Origin: CAKAHY01 sp963522175
GTDB taxonomy: Bacteria > Bacillota > Clostridia > Lachnospirales > Lachnospiraceae
DNA: 64,000 bases
Direction of reading: 5' to 3'
Assembly: GCA_963522175.1 (NCBI GenBank)
Contig: CAUQXC010000008.1
Span: forward strand, 1 to 64,000
The notes beneath the pieces are model-generated. The model saw nothing but the letters and a program-made list of their open reading frames with translations, made no database searches and was not told the origin of the DNA. The position numbers and the translations under genes are program-made. Positions 17,066 to 27,300 of the stretch are shown one piece after another; within the stretch, counting starts at the first letter, position 1; the number at the start of each line of letters is the position of its first letter.

Positions 17066-17698
17066 TTATTTTTCCTCTCCCGCCGCAAGTCTCAGTAAAA
17101 TATTTGCCTGATGAGCCGCACATATCATAACTCTGGGCGCCATCATACCTTCATACTCCTTAAAATCCGAATACTCGTCTCCGCAAACATAAAGATTTTT
17201 GAGTACCTTCTTTGTCTTTATTTCGTTTGCCGAACCCAAACCCGCCATACCGGAAGCGCTTACAATAATTTTTTCGGGACAGGATGATAAAATTTCAGAA
17301 ATTATATCCGCCTTTGTCTTAGCATCATCAAAGGCTTCGCAAATATAATCGCAGCCCTCTGTAAGTTCTGCAACGTTCTCTCTGCTTACTTTTATGTTAT
17401 GAATATCTATTTTTACAAAAGGATTGACCTCTTCGATAATTTTTTTCATTGCATCCGCTTTTTGCATACCGATATGAGCCCTTCTGTACTGCTGCCTGTT
17501 CAGATTGCCTACCTCAACTTTGTCAAAATCGACCAGTCTTAAGCTCCCTATGCCGGATCTTGCAAGAAGTAAAGCGACATTGGAGCCCAGTCCTCCGAGT
17601 CCCAAAATAACAATTTTACTTTTTTTGAAATTATCCTTGAAGCCTTGTATATTTCTTTCCGTAAACCTATCAAAGCTGAAATTTTTGCTATTATTCAT
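17066..17698 (-). CDS. thiF: ThiS adenylyltransferase
   Basis: 210 residues of the E1-like/MoeB superfamily. The nucleotide-binding loop is 'ILGLGGLGSNVALLLARSG', followed by 'LVDFDKVEVGNLNRQQY'. It adenylates the C-terminal glycine of ThiS so that sulfur can be transferred. It lacks the zinc CxxC pairs and rhodanese domain of longer MoeB forms, as is typical of clostridial ThiF. It sits between thiS and thiG. Confidence 0.92.
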   Translation of the reverse strand: MNNSKNFSFDRFTERNIQGFKDNFKKSKIVILGLGGLGSNVALLLARSGIGSLRLVDFDKVEVGNLNRQQYRRAHIGMQKADAMKKIIEEVNPFVKIDIHNIKVSRENVAELTEGCDYICEAFDDAKTKADIISEILSSCPEKIIVSASGMAGLGSANEIKTKKVLKNLYVCGDEYSDFKEYEGMMAPRVMICAAHQANILLRLAAGEEK

Positions 17699-17746
17699 AC
17701 TTTCCTTCCCTCGGTTAATCTTTATAAATAAGTTATAGTTAAAATA

Positions 17747-17941
17747 TTAACCTCCTCCGACAAGGGAAAGCACCTCCAGTCTATCCCCTTCTTTCAAAAT
17801 TACCTGTCCGTAGTCAGCCTTTTTCACCACCTTTTCATTTAATTCGACCACCGTTTTTTCAAGCTTAAAGCCCTTTTGTTTCAAAAAGCTTTCAAGACTT
17901 TGTTTCTCATACTTTTCTTCTTTTCCGTTTATATATATCAT
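17747..17941 (-). CDS. thiS: Sulfur carrier protein
   Basis: 64 residues of ubiquitin-like fold, ending in the '..LVGGG' tail that is adenylated and thiocarboxylated. The start is ATG at 17941 ('MIYINGKEEK'), where ThiS proteins normally begin; upstream in-frame codons fall in the terminator hairpin. A GGGTGGG sequence lies upstream as a possible ribosome-binding site. It is the first gene of the thi cluster. No TPP riboswitch fits in the short gap before it. Confidence 0.88.
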   Translation of the reverse strand: MIYINGKEEKYEKQSLESFLKQKGFKLEKTVVELNEKVVKKADYGQVILKEGDRLEVLSLVGGG

Positions 17942-17954
17942 TTTACCCACCCAT

Positions 17955-17992
17955 AAGCAAAAAACCGGAGCCTTTTTAAGCATCCGATTTTT
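17955..17992 (-). terminator. Intrinsic terminator between hypothetical gene and thiS
   Basis: AAAAACCGGA (17960-17969) and TCCGATTTTT (17983-17992) pair with one G-U on the minus strand, and a U-rich tail follows. It lies 18 nt past the stop at 18010. Partial read-through into thiS is possible because little room remains for a separate thi promoter. Confidence 0.7.
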
Positions 17993-18009
17993 CTTTATAC
18001 GTACATTAT

Positions 18010-18450
18010 TTACTTGTTTTTAACAACAAAACCGTCATTTCTGTCAAAGGAAATTAAATATTCCTTACCCGGCTCAAGATTCACTTCAACATCAACGAAA
18101 TCCGTGCTTGAATTTACTCTTCTGTAGAAAAATCCCGCTCTGCTCTTAAAGTACTGAAGCATAAGCACGGAAGTTCCCGGTTTTACATAAACACCGCCGT
18201 TGAACAAAGCCGGTCTTTCATCATCAACACTTCCCACCAAAATTCTTGAACTCATGAACACATAATATGTTGACTTTAAGTATACCTTTACCGCATCCGG
18301 ATGTTTTTCCAAATATGCTTTCACCGCATTTTTATTGCTTATAAAACTCATAACAGCGCTTACTGCAGAAAAAATACAAATTCCCGCAAAAATAACAACG
18401 TATATAACAGGTATCGATGAACCTCCAAATGTGATTTCTCCGCCTATCAT
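18010..18450 (-). CDS. Hypothetical protein with one N-terminal membrane segment
   Basis: 146 residues, no family recognised. One transmembrane helix at about residues 13-37 ('VIYVVIFAGICIFSAVSAV') is followed by a soluble domain predicted to be mainly beta ('GSVDDERPALFNGGVYVKPG', 'VEVNLEPGKEYLISFDRNDGF'). AGGAGG precedes the ATG. It has its own terminator and sits between zwf and the thi operon, with no clear functional link to either. Confidence 0.7.
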   Translation of the reverse strand: MIGGEITFGGSSIPVIYVVIFAGICIFSAVSAVMSFISNKNAVKAYLEKHPDAVKVYLKSTYYVFMSSRILVGSVDDERPALFNGGVYVKPGTSVLMLQYFKSRAGFFYRRVNSSTDFVDVEVNLEPGKEYLISFDRNDGFVVKNK

Positions 18451-18537
18451 ACCTTACCTCCTAATCAAACTTATTTTTAATATTTTATGCACCCGTATAA
18501 TAATATAGTAAAGTAATTAAAAAGGCAAGCTTAATCT

Positions 18538-19926
18538 TTATAAATTTTCTCTCCAGTACAAATCCTTGTTCTTGGTAAGATTATTCATTTCTTTAGGTCC
18601 CGCACTTCCCTGCTCATACCCGTAAACCGGAAGCTTTTCCCTGTCATACAGATCTTTTAGCCCCTGTATATACCTCCAGCTTGTCTCTATCTGATCCCAT
18701 TTACTGAACCACGAATTATCCCCTTCTATACAGGCGAGTATCATTCTTTCGTATGCCTCAGGCGTATTCTGCCTGAATATATCGTTACAATTTTGGCAAA
18801 ACTCCATTTTTGCCTTTGTAAGTCCGTTTTCTTCTCCCGGTGTCTTGATATTGAACTCAAAATATACTCCCTCCGTCGGTTGTACCTTGATGATTAAGAC
18901 ATTAGGGTCTACAGTTTCCGAAACACGCTTAAAGGTAATTACAACCTCTACTTCTCTGTTGCCGCATCTTTTACCTGTTCTGATGAAGAAGGGCACATCC
19001 TGCCACCTTTCATTATCTATAAAAAGCTTTAAACAGGCATAGGTTTCCGTATTTGAATCGGAATCCACCTTGTCTTCTTGCCTATACCCCTCATACTGGG
19101 CTAAAAGTACGCTGTCTTTTATATCTATTTTTTCTATAGGTCTTAGCTGTCTTAAAACTTTCGACTGCTCCTCGCTTATTACCCCTTTAGTATCGTCAAG
19201 GGCAACTATACTGAGTATTTGAAGCAGATGGTTTTGAACCATGTCCTTAAGAGCCCCCGCTTTATCATAATAAGGACCTCTGGTTTCCACTCCCACCGTT
19301 TCAAGAGCCGAAATATGCACACCGGCAATGTTTTCCCTCGACCATGCATTCGCTATTATAGGATTCGTCTCCCTTAAGGAAATAATGTTCCTTACCATTT
19401 CTTTACCGAGATAATGGTCTATTCTGAAAATATTGTATTTCCCGAAAGTATTGTCAAGCCTCTCGCTTAAAACCTTCGCAGACTCCAAATCCGTTCCGAA
19501 CGGCTTCTCCAAAATTATTTTCGGATGATATATATTTTCGCAAAGACTTATTCCCTCACTTATTACATTGAAAAACTGAGGTGCAACGGCATAGTATATA
19601 AGATTATTCTTGTAATCAAGCTTAGAATAAAATTCATTTAAACCTCTGTATTCTTCAAGCTTGGTAAAATCCATTTTATAATAAACTATATGCTTGTAAA
19701 AATTCTTTAAGCTTTCCTCGTCATACTCCAATCTTGCAAATTTTCTAAGCCACTCATCAACCGTTCCTATGTAATCCTCGTTTGTATATTCTCTTCTGCC
19801 TATAATTATTATCTTGAAATCTTCTCCTAAAAGCCCTCTGTAGAATAAATTATAGACAGCCGGAACCAATTTTCTGTAAGTTAAATCTCCGGTTCCTCCA
19901 AAAATCGTTATCGCTATCTTATTCAT
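18538..19926 (-). CDS. zwf: Glucose-6-phosphate 1-dehydrogenase
   Basis: 462 residues. The N-terminal 'FGGTGDLTYRKLVPA' is the Rossmann dinucleotide loop, and 'RIDHYLGKEMVRNI' is the active-site signature with catalytic histidine and lysine. It oxidises glucose 6-phosphate to 6-phosphogluconolactone, giving NADPH. The start overlaps the end of gnd by 8 nt. It is the last gene of the pgl-gnd-zwf operon, which holds the whole oxidative pentose phosphate branch. Confidence 0.96.
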   Translation of the reverse strand: MNKIAITIFGGTGDLTYRKLVPAVYNLFYRGLLGEDFKIIIIGRREYTNEDYIGTVDEWLRKFARLEYDEESLKNFYKHIVYYKMDFTKLEEYRGLNEFYSKLDYKNNLIYYAVAPQFFNVISEGISLCENIYHPKIILEKPFGTDLESAKVLSERLDNTFGKYNIFRIDHYLGKEMVRNIISLRETNPIIANAWSRENIAGVHISALETVGVETRGPYYDKAGALKDMVQNHLLQILSIVALDDTKGVISEEQSKVLRQLRPIEKIDIKDSVLLAQYEGYRQEDKVDSDSNTETYACLKLFIDNERWQDVPFFIRTGKRCGNREVEVVITFKRVSETVDPNVLIIKVQPTEGVYFEFNIKTPGEENGLTKAKMEFCQNCNDIFRQNTPEAYERMILACIEGDNSWFSKWDQIETSWRYIQGLKDLYDREKLPVYGYEQGSAGPKEMNNLTKNKDLYWRENL

Positions 19927-21310
19927 TTACACTCCAATTATGATGATAAAATCCTTCTCTGTCAGTTCTTTCGTAAGTATGAGCACCGAAATAATCTCTT
20001 TGTCCCTGTATGATATTGGCTCCCAAGCACTCACTTGATACCTGATTTAAGTATGTACTTGCACTCATAAATACCGGTAAGGCAAGCCCCGCCTTAAGTC
20101 CCGCTATATTTAATTCTCTCAAAGCCTCGTTATTATTTACAAGTTTTTCCTTAAAGCTCTTGTATAAGATAAGGTCTTCGGCTCCGTCGGCGTAAGCCTC
20201 CATAATATCCGAAAGAAGTCTCGCTTTAATAATACAGCCTGCTCTGAATATAGCCGCAATCTCCTTTAAATTAAGCTTCCAGCCGTATCTGTTTGAAGCA
20301 TCCGTGTATAAGCCGAAGCCCTGTGAGTAGGCAACAGCCTTTGCAAGCGAATACGCCTTATGCAGCTCTTTTACAGGAATAGGCTGTGTGATAGCTGTTT
20401 TTACGCTTTTGGCAAGCTCTTTTCTTAAATGCAGATTGTTTGACATGACTCTTGCCTGATATGCGGCTGTAAGCAAAGATGCGTTAAACTCCTGATTTAA
20501 GGCTTCTATACTCGTCCATCTTCCGGTACCTTTATTTCCCGCTCTGTCCTTGATTACATCTATAAGGTCCTTCTCCGTCAAGTCGTCCTTTTCTCTGAGA
20601 ACCTGATATGTAATTTCAACCAAGTAGCTTGATACTTCTCCCTTATTCCACTCTTCTATTATGTCGGCTATCTGCGAGTTTTTGTAGCCGTTTACATATT
20701 TAAGAACAAGATAAACCTCCGCCAAAAGTTGCATATCCGCATATTCTATGGCATTGTGAACCATTTTAACATAATGACCGCTTCCTTCCGGTCCTATATA
20801 TACACAACAAGGCTCCCCGTCCTTTTTCGCACTTATAGCCTCAAGTATATTTCCTATAAGAGGATAGCTTTCCTTATTTCCTGAAGGCATTATACTCGGC
20901 CCTTTTAAAGCACCTTCCTCTCCGCCTGAAACCCCCACTCCGAAATAATGTATTCCGAGTTTTGTGAGTTTTTCATTTCTTGCATTGGTATCCTTAAAGA
21001 AGGAGTTTCCGCCGTCCATTATAATGTCTCCCTTTGAAAGCAGGGGTACGAGCTCATCTATAGTCTTATCAACGGCTTCTCCCGCCGGAACCATAAGAAA
21101 CACTTTTTTCGGGCTCTCGAGGGAAGCGACAAAGTCTTTTATATTTTCAAAACCTGTAAATCCGTCTATATTCATATCAATTAAAGCTTTGGTCTTCTCA
21201 AAGGATCTGTTGTATCCGCTCACCTTAAAACCGTGACTGAGCATATTTCTTGCTATGTTTTTGCCCATTACTCCCAAACCTACTACACCTATATTGCTGA
21301 TATTACTCAT
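19919..21310 (-). CDS. gnd: 6-phosphogluconate dehydrogenase (decarboxylating)
   Basis: 463 residues. N-terminal 'GVVGLGVMGKNIARNML' is the NADP-binding loop; 'GVSGGEEGALKGPSIMPSG' is the family signature. C-terminal 'QRDYFGAHTYERTDREGFYHHNW' (split by length here only in reading) covers the substrate-binding tail. It produces ribulose 5-phosphate, CO2 and NADPH. It overlaps the upstream pgl and downstream zwf genes by 8 nt each, so all three are translationally coupled. Confidence 0.96.
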   Translation of the reverse strand: MSNISNIGVVGLGVMGKNIARNMLSHGFKVSGYNRSFEKTKALIDMNIDGFTGFENIKDFVASLESPKKVFLMVPAGEAVDKTIDELVPLLSKGDIIMDGGNSFFKDTNARNEKLTKLGIHYFGVGVSGGEEGALKGPSIMPSGNKESYPLIGNILEAISAKKDGEPCCVYIGPEGSGHYVKMVHNAIEYADMQLLAEVYLVLKYVNGYKNSQIADIIEEWNKGEVSSYLVEITYQVLREKDDLTEKDLIDVIKDRAGNKGTGRWTSIEALNQEFNASLLTAAYQARVMSNNLHLRKELAKSVKTAITQPIPVKELHKAYSLAKAVAYSQGFGLYTDASNRYGWKLNLKEIAAIFRAGCIIKARLLSDIMEAYADGAEDLILYKSFKEKLVNNNEALRELNIAGLKAGLALPVFMSASTYLNQVSSECLGANIIQGQRDYFGAHTYERTDREGFYHHNWSVNE

Positions 21311-22247
21311 TATTATTCTCCTTTAATATTATTGAAACCGCCTCAAAAACCTCTTTTCTTGAAAGCTCTCCGGCTACCAAGCCTTCTCTTAATTCTACAA
21401 GGCTTATGCTGTTTGTAAAACGATTTGCTATTATAAGTTTATTATCATTTGTTATTATAAAATCTCTCGGATGCTCACCGTAACAGGTACTAAGCTGCAA
21501 TCTTTCCATTTTTGTTCCTTCAAACTTAATTACGGAAATAACATCCTTTGTTCTTGTGGAAACGTATAAAAGTTCTCCCTGCTTCCTTATTGCCGCACTG
21601 TCTTTTACAAAGCTTTCACCGTTTTCCAATAAGTCAATCTCGGTCTTTACCTTCAAATCCCGCATATCCACGCAGTAGACCCTGTTTGAAAGCTCCCCCG
21701 CTACATAAAGAAATGCTCCGTCATCCGAAAAAATACCGTGTCTGGGTCCCGCCCCCTCTTCAAAGTCTATGCTTGTCTGTATTTCGAGTGTTTTTTTATC
21801 AAAAACTATAATCTTATCAAGAAAAAGACAAGGAACAAGTATTTTATCCTCCGTAAGCAAAACCTGATGTGCACCGGCTTTATCCCTAATTTTTATATTC
21901 TTTATAAGCCGCAATTCGCCATTTTTAAATTCTATGACACTTAGGCTTCCTTCATGGTAATTCGCCGTATATATTCGTTCATTTTCATAACATATATAAC
22001 AGGAACCCGTATCTTCATAGGCGAGACTGCTTATTATATTTGCATTTTTATCATAAATTATAAGTCCGGATTTTTGTGAGAAATCAGCCAATGTCGCTAT
22101 ATAATCTTCCACAAAACAGAGATATTTAGGATTTTTTACCTTTGAAAAAAGCTTTATATTTTCAAGACTTTCTCCGTCATAGTCAAAGGTGTATATTCCC
22201 TCACTTCCTTTACCCGTATATGTTCCCACATATCCTTTAAAGTACAT
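21303..22247 (-). CDS. pgl: 6-phosphogluconolactonase, seven-bladed beta-propeller type
   Basis: 314 residues from the ATG at 22247, chosen because AAAGGAG lies 5-6 nt upstream; an in-frame start 22 codons earlier has no such site. Motifs of the lactonase (YbhE/Pgl) family are 'YVGTYTGKGSEGIYTF', 'GAGPRHGIFSDDGAFLYVAGELSN' in two parts, and 'GEHPRDFIITNDNKLIIANR'. It hydrolyses the lactone made by Zwf. It is first in the operon, which explains the role despite the broad family. Confidence 0.88.
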   Translation of the reverse strand: MYFKGYVGTYTGKGSEGIYTFDYDGESLENIKLFSKVKNPKYLCFVEDYIATLADFSQKSGLIIYDKNANIISSLAYEDTGSCYICYENERIYTANYHEGSLSVIEFKNGELRLIKNIKIRDKAGAHQVLLTEDKILVPCLFLDKIIVFDKKTLEIQTSIDFEEGAGPRHGIFSDDGAFLYVAGELSNRVYCVDMRDLKVKTEIDLLENGESFVKDSAAIRKQGELLYVSTRTKDVISVIKFEGTKMERLQLSTCYGEHPRDFIITNDNKLIIANRFTNSISLVELREGLVAGELSRKEVFEAVSIILKENNNE

Positions 22248-22452
22248 AAAATCTCCTTTATACAATTTTTTTGACAACTTACTTATTCTATATCTTTTGA
22301 TTGCTTTTTTCAAGCTTTTCCCAGTAATTTAATATGAAATTTTAATTAAAGTTTTTCAAGCACTAAAGATATATAATAGTAATAATTCTTATTATTATAT
22401 ACTATAAATCTGTAAAATATTCAAGTCTTATTTTTGTTATAAAAAATTTTTT

Positions 22453-22511
22453 TACCAAAAATAAGGAATGCTGCAAAATCATCCTGTTTTGATGACCTTG
22501 TAACACTCCTT
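22453..22511 (-). terminator. Intrinsic terminator after the paralog pair
   Basis: Minus strand: AAGGAGUG pairs with CAUUCCUU, enclosing a second stem GUCAUC/GAUGAU, followed by AUUUUUGG. It begins 27 nt past the stop at 22538. Confidence 0.65.
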
Positions 22512-22537
22512 TTGAAAAGCGCAAGGTTTATACTCCT

Positions 22538-23263
22538 CTATCCGGGCGCATATTCCGACCTCCAATTATCAATATGATCCAGTCTTTCCGCTCTTAGGAA
22601 AACTCCTCCTTTTGCCTTAAGTATCAAATTATAATCGTCAACTATATATATTCTTTCAATATCAAACTTATCTGACAATTGTTTAAATCCCGATAGTGCA
22701 AAGCTTGCATGGTATTCACCGGTAGAACCGAAAACATCCAAACTTTCTTTTAGAGGTACACCCACAGCCATATCCTCCAAATACTCTTCCCACTGTGCTT
22801 TTGGTACCATAAGCACATTATACTTAATAGGATATTCAAAAATAACAGTATCATCAAATATAAATTTATCATAGTCAAGATAAAAAGTTTTTCCTATATA
22901 CTCTTCCTTAACCCTATCCGAGTCTGTATGCGTAAATTTCTCGAAAACTTCTTCAACGATTCCCCATCTTCCAAACATCATGTTATAGTGTCCATCCACA
23001 TTGTAGTATGTTTTTTCAAACTCAATATTTCCAAGTTCATCCTTACTTTTTTTAATTTTAAGCTGTAAGTCAAATATTTCCTTTTCCCCTACAACAATAT
23101 TTCCCGAAAAAGTCTTGTCCAAATTCAGCTTTTCTTCTATGTCTTTTTTTATGATCCCATTTTCTCTGCTTTGTTCTTTAAGCTTGCGATATAAAACTGC
23201 GTCTGAAAGAAGGAACAGCACCATACAGCCATATAAAAATATTCTGACTATAATTTTTTTCAT
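22538..23263 (-). CDS. Membrane-anchored hypothetical protein, paralog A
   Basis: 241 residues. An N-terminal membrane segment (about 5-24) is followed by a charged, probably coiled-coil stretch and a soluble domain outside the membrane. The domain shares blocks with the next gene: 'FGRWGIVEEVF', 'GKTFYLDYDKFIFDD', 'FGSTGEYHASFAL' and 'IERIYIVDDYNLILKAKGG'. No known family is recognised. It lies 21 nt after its paralog, so the pair is an operon and probably arose by duplication. Confidence 0.75.
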   Translation of the reverse strand: MKKIIVRIFLYGCMVLFLLSDAVLYRKLKEQSRENGIIKKDIEEKLNLDKTFSGNIVVGEKEIFDLQLKIKKSKDELGNIEFEKTYYNVDGHYNMMFGRWGIVEEVFEKFTHTDSDRVKEEYIGKTFYLDYDKFIFDDTVIFEYPIKYNVLMVPKAQWEEYLEDMAVGVPLKESLDVFGSTGEYHASFALSGFKQLSDKFDIERIYIVDDYNLILKAKGGVFLRAERLDHIDNWRSEYAPG

Positions 23264-23284
23264 ATATTACCTCACCTCTTTCTG

Positions 23285-23995
23285 TTAATTTTTTATCTTT
23301 TCCTCCCGCTTGTCTATATGCCTTACCCTTTTTGCCGTATAAAAGCCCGAACCGTAATTTGAGACTACTAAGGTATTGTCATCCACAACATACATGACTT
23401 CAATAGAATCATTTGAGCTTACTTTTCTCGGAACCGAAAAACCGATATGATACTCTCCGGTATTACCGAAAATCTCACTTTCTTTTTCTCTATCAGTACT
23501 TTCAACCCTACTCGAAAGAAAACTGTGCCAATAAGATTTAGGTACTGTTATAAGCGGATAAATTAAAGGTGAACCCTCACACATCAGCTTACCGTCAAAA
23601 ATATATTTGTTATGGTCTATATAAAAAGTTTTGTCGAGAAACTCTTCTTCCGGTATACATCTACGATACGGTATGCCAAAACTTTTTTCAACTATCTTCC
23701 ACTCTCCGTAAATCATCAAGTATTCCTCATCTTTTATGAAGCTTTTATCGCCTTCGAAATCTGATATCTTCTTTTGAATATCCTCCAACTCCAGCTTTAA
23801 AAAATTTCTTTCCTCTTCATTTGCTTTAAAATTTTCTTTTGAAGTTTCCAATTCCGCCGTAACGGCTTCCTGTCTGCTTACTAAATCTAAAAATTCTTCA
23901 TCCGCCTTTTTATTATTGACGGATAAAGTAATATTACATACGAGAAGTGATAAAAATACACATAAAGCTATCATTTTTTCTATATAATTTTTCAT
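23285..23995 (-). CDS. Membrane-anchored hypothetical protein, paralog B
   Basis: 236 residues. It has a signal-anchor (about 5-24), then a heptad-like stretch (about 35-80) suggesting a coiled coil. The C-terminal domain matches paralog A in order: 'YGEWKIVEKSF', 'DKTFYIDHNKYIFDG', 'VPKSYWHSFL', 'FGNTGEYHIGFSV' and 'EVMYVVDDNTLVVSNYGSG'. Ribosome-binding site GGGAGAGG. Function unknown; it is the first gene of the pair. Confidence 0.75.
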   Translation of the reverse strand: MKNYIEKMIALCVFLSLLVCNITLSVNNKKADEEFLDLVSRQEAVTAELETSKENFKANEEERNFLKLELEDIQKKISDFEGDKSFIKDEEYLMIYGEWKIVEKSFGIPYRRCIPEEEFLDKTFYIDHNKYIFDGKLMCEGSPLIYPLITVPKSYWHSFLSSRVESTDREKESEIFGNTGEYHIGFSVPRKVSSNDSIEVMYVVDDNTLVVSNYGSGFYTAKRVRHIDKREEKIKN

Positions 23996-24271
23996 TATTC
24001 CTCTCCCTCAATCAGTCGATACTTTTACTTTCATTAATTTTCGATATCCGGTGTATTTTAGGCAGAACTGCATGTGTAATGTTAAAGTCGGTATTACTTG
24101 GATTTTTAATAGATAAGGCAAAACACTTTGCCGAATTTTAGTTTGTAATTAAATATTACTCCTTTCAAAATACTTTTTCAAGGAAATTAAAGATACTTTT
24201 TAAGTTTGTGCAAAATGACGTTAATAACACCTTATTTATCCGATATATCGAAAGCTTAAGGGCGAAAAAAT
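23996..24271. other. Intergenic region without a gene
   Basis: About 275 nt between paralog B and the terminator of the large surface-protein gene. It must hold the promoter of the paralog pair, but I cannot point to a convincing -35/-10 pair. No RNA gene or repeat was seen. Confidence 0.4.
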
Positions 24272-24322
24272 CACCTAAAAAAGCAGGCTTCAAGGCTTTT
24301 TACAAACCTTAAAACCTGCTTT
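24272..24322 (-). terminator. Intrinsic terminator after the surface-protein gene
   Basis: AAAGCAGGCTTCAAGG (24280-24295) pairs with CCTTAAAACCTGCTTT (24307-24322), nearly perfectly, with an 11-nt loop. A UUUUAGG tail follows on the minus strand. It is 52 nt past the stop codon. Confidence 0.8.
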
Positions 24323-24373
24323 CCTTTATTCTTATTTTCTCGCTCTTTTATTCCCGCTTAGGCTCTGTAAGTA

Positions 24374-27300
24374 TTAAACTTCATATCTTCTTTTACGAAG
24401 CAGAACTCCTAAAAATGCCATGCTTGCAAGAGCACAAACAGAAAGTATTATTACAAAAGGAGCATTATCCTTTGTAATTCCTGTAGGCGGAACCATCATA
24501 TAGAGGTTCTTAACAAGAAAACCTGTGCTGTCATTTCCGCTTATATTTGCCACATAACCCGTAAGGTCGCCGCTTCCCACACCGACCTCTTCTATAGTAT
24601 AGGTGTAAGTCACATTGCCGTCTTCCGATTTAAAAGGAAGATTTGTAAAACTGCCCTTCCAACCGCTTGCGGCACTGAGCTCTATCGTTCCGTCCGGATA
24701 AGCGGCATTGGTATAATATTGTCCGTTTCTTTTAAGCTTTACTTTTATGTTAGGTCTGTTTACGCCGCCATCCCATTGTTTTTCAATGTCGAAGGCTTTT
24801 CCCATGACATTTTTTACGCTGTTTACAAGTCCGTAAAGATTTCCGTCATCATAGGAAATGACATAGTCATTTATAGCCGCTTTCTCGGTAGTAAAGTATC
24901 CTGTAGAAGGAACCTCAGGTGCCTTCATCGGCACTATAAATCTTTCCGTAGTATTATTGGCTATTTTTGTTCCTGAATTCATAACAATTTTAATTGCTCT
25001 TACCTGCGATAAGTCTGCCGGCAGAGATGCACTCCATCCCATGCCCGTTCCCGAAACGGCTGTACTTGCATTCATGTCCGGATTAGGATTTGTAGAATAA
25101 TATACCGTATATCCCGGCGGCGTAACTACAGGACCGTTTAAAGTGTTGGAGAACTCGGAACCTCTGGAACCGCCTCCCTGTCCTGTATATTGGCTATCCC
25201 CCGCGGAAGGGAATACATCGTATATTATCATCTTTCCGATATCACCCATACCGGCACTGCTTACGATAAAGCTGTAATCGAAAGTTTCACTGTAATCCGT
25301 GTAAATTTTATCTCTTACCCAATTCCCGCCTGTTTTTCTTATTTCCTTCGCAGCCTTAATGGAACCGGCTGTATTGATAACTGTAGGCGATGATGCACCG
25401 AGCACCTTATCCGTAGCCGGATTGTTGTCCACATCATACTTATCATCCACCAAAATATCCGGCTTTTCAAGCCCTACAGAAGGAGATAAAGGATATAAAC
25501 CGTCCGCCGTAAAATATGCGGTGTTAAGGCTGCTCGGCAATAAGCCCGTACCGTCGGCAAACGCCTCACTCGTTATAAGTGCCGAAAGGTTAAACTGGAA
25601 AATAGCAAGCTTGTTTGCAGCTAAAAAGTCATTGACCCTAAAGTTGTTCATAGATATAACAAGAGCCTGTCTTCCGCTGTCTTTGTAGTTTTCTATTACT
25701 TCGGTAACACTTGCGTTAAGAATATTTCCACTAGGTATACTGATAGCCCTGTATCTTACACCTATAGGTAAGACCTCTATAACTTTAGGGTTTCTGTACC
25801 TGTTTCCTCTTCCCATTTTTCTGAAGTCAACCGTAACTCTGTAGAGTATGTTATCACCTACCGTACCGGTCTTATTATCCAAGGTAACTTTGGAAATATC
25901 TATCTTTTGTTCTATACTTCTTAACTTGGTGGCTACCGTAGCCTTTAAAGGCTTTGTAGGATCCGTTTCCAGATTCTTTTGCACACCCTGAGGGTCCGTA
26001 TATGTTCCGTCAAGCTTTACGCTGTTTGCAACAAGCTGAGGAGTGTCCGTAAGATGGTAAGGATCTCGGAAGGCAAGCCTTACATTCATTGTTACAAGCT
26101 CACCTCTCGGAACTTCTCCGTCATAGATGACCTCTACAGCCTCGAGTCTTCTTGCTACCGCAGGAACATCATTTTCCGCAATTGTTCCGGCTTCAACTCT
26201 GTTTACATAGGACTCTATCTCGTCTCTTGCTTCGGTATCCAAATATACGGTTTTTCTCACATCCTCTCCAAGTGAAGGTAAGGCTCCGTCCGTATCTCTT
26301 GAATACAGCTTCTTTATTCGGGCTCCGGAAGCATCAAGTCCCCAAATCTCCTTAACTTGTGATGGAGCAACAGTACCGCTTTGACCGGAGAACTCTATAG
26401 AATGATAATAAGTTCTCTCATCCGCTTCATAATCCGTGACTTTCAAATCATGCAAGGTATATGCCGTTGTGTTTTTAGCATGAACCGCATAATTTATATT
26501 TTTCATGTGAACATAGCCCGGATCTATATCATAGAATTGCACAACTCTTTTTGCTATAGCTCCCGAACCGACTTCGTTTTGACCTATTCTGAATGAAATG
26601 GCATCACTCAAAACCGTTCTTTGTGCCGCCTCCGCAGCGGTTTCGTTATACGGTATGAGAGTTGCCTGCGCTCTGTTATTTAAAGCTATGGAAGACGGAT
26701 ATCCTCCGTTATTAAGTGAATTAACTTTAAGTCCCGGGAATTTAAGATTAAGCTTTATGCTCCTTAGAGCCGTATCCGCTCCTCCCGAAATTACGTCATC
26801 GGAAGCGCTCTGTGCCGTATACTTAACCTTTTTAGCCCTACCGCTCGCATCCGTTTCAACTATACTCCAGCCCGGATTACTTGAAAGATCGAACTGTGCC
26901 GGAACCGTTTGCCCCGTAAGTTCATTCTTATATGTAGGCAGGGTATCGACAAGCTCTATTCTCTCGAGCAACCTGTACTTATATATTGCGGGAGCCATTC
27001 CAAGTCTGCTGTTATACTCCTTGGTATTGGTATTGAACATAAACGGAACATCGGTCGCAGTCGTAACGATTCCGTTTGTCGAAGTACCGCCGTACATAGA
27101 CAGGTAATTGTCCAGTTTATTATTCATATCTCTGTTTGACAAGCCGTACTTATCCATTACAGGATCGTCATACTTAACCTTGTAGGTTACATCATGTGCC
27201 GTTCCAAGCTCCTCACCGTCGGATGCATAAGACTTTGTTGAAGCCTTAAGCTCGTAATCCGTAGGTATGACCCTGCTGTTTTTAAAGTTGACATTATATA

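Noticed and set aside
17700..18010. TPP riboswitch upstream of the thi operon
   Set aside because: The gap before thiS is under 70 nt and holds a terminator; no conserved thi-box segments were seen.
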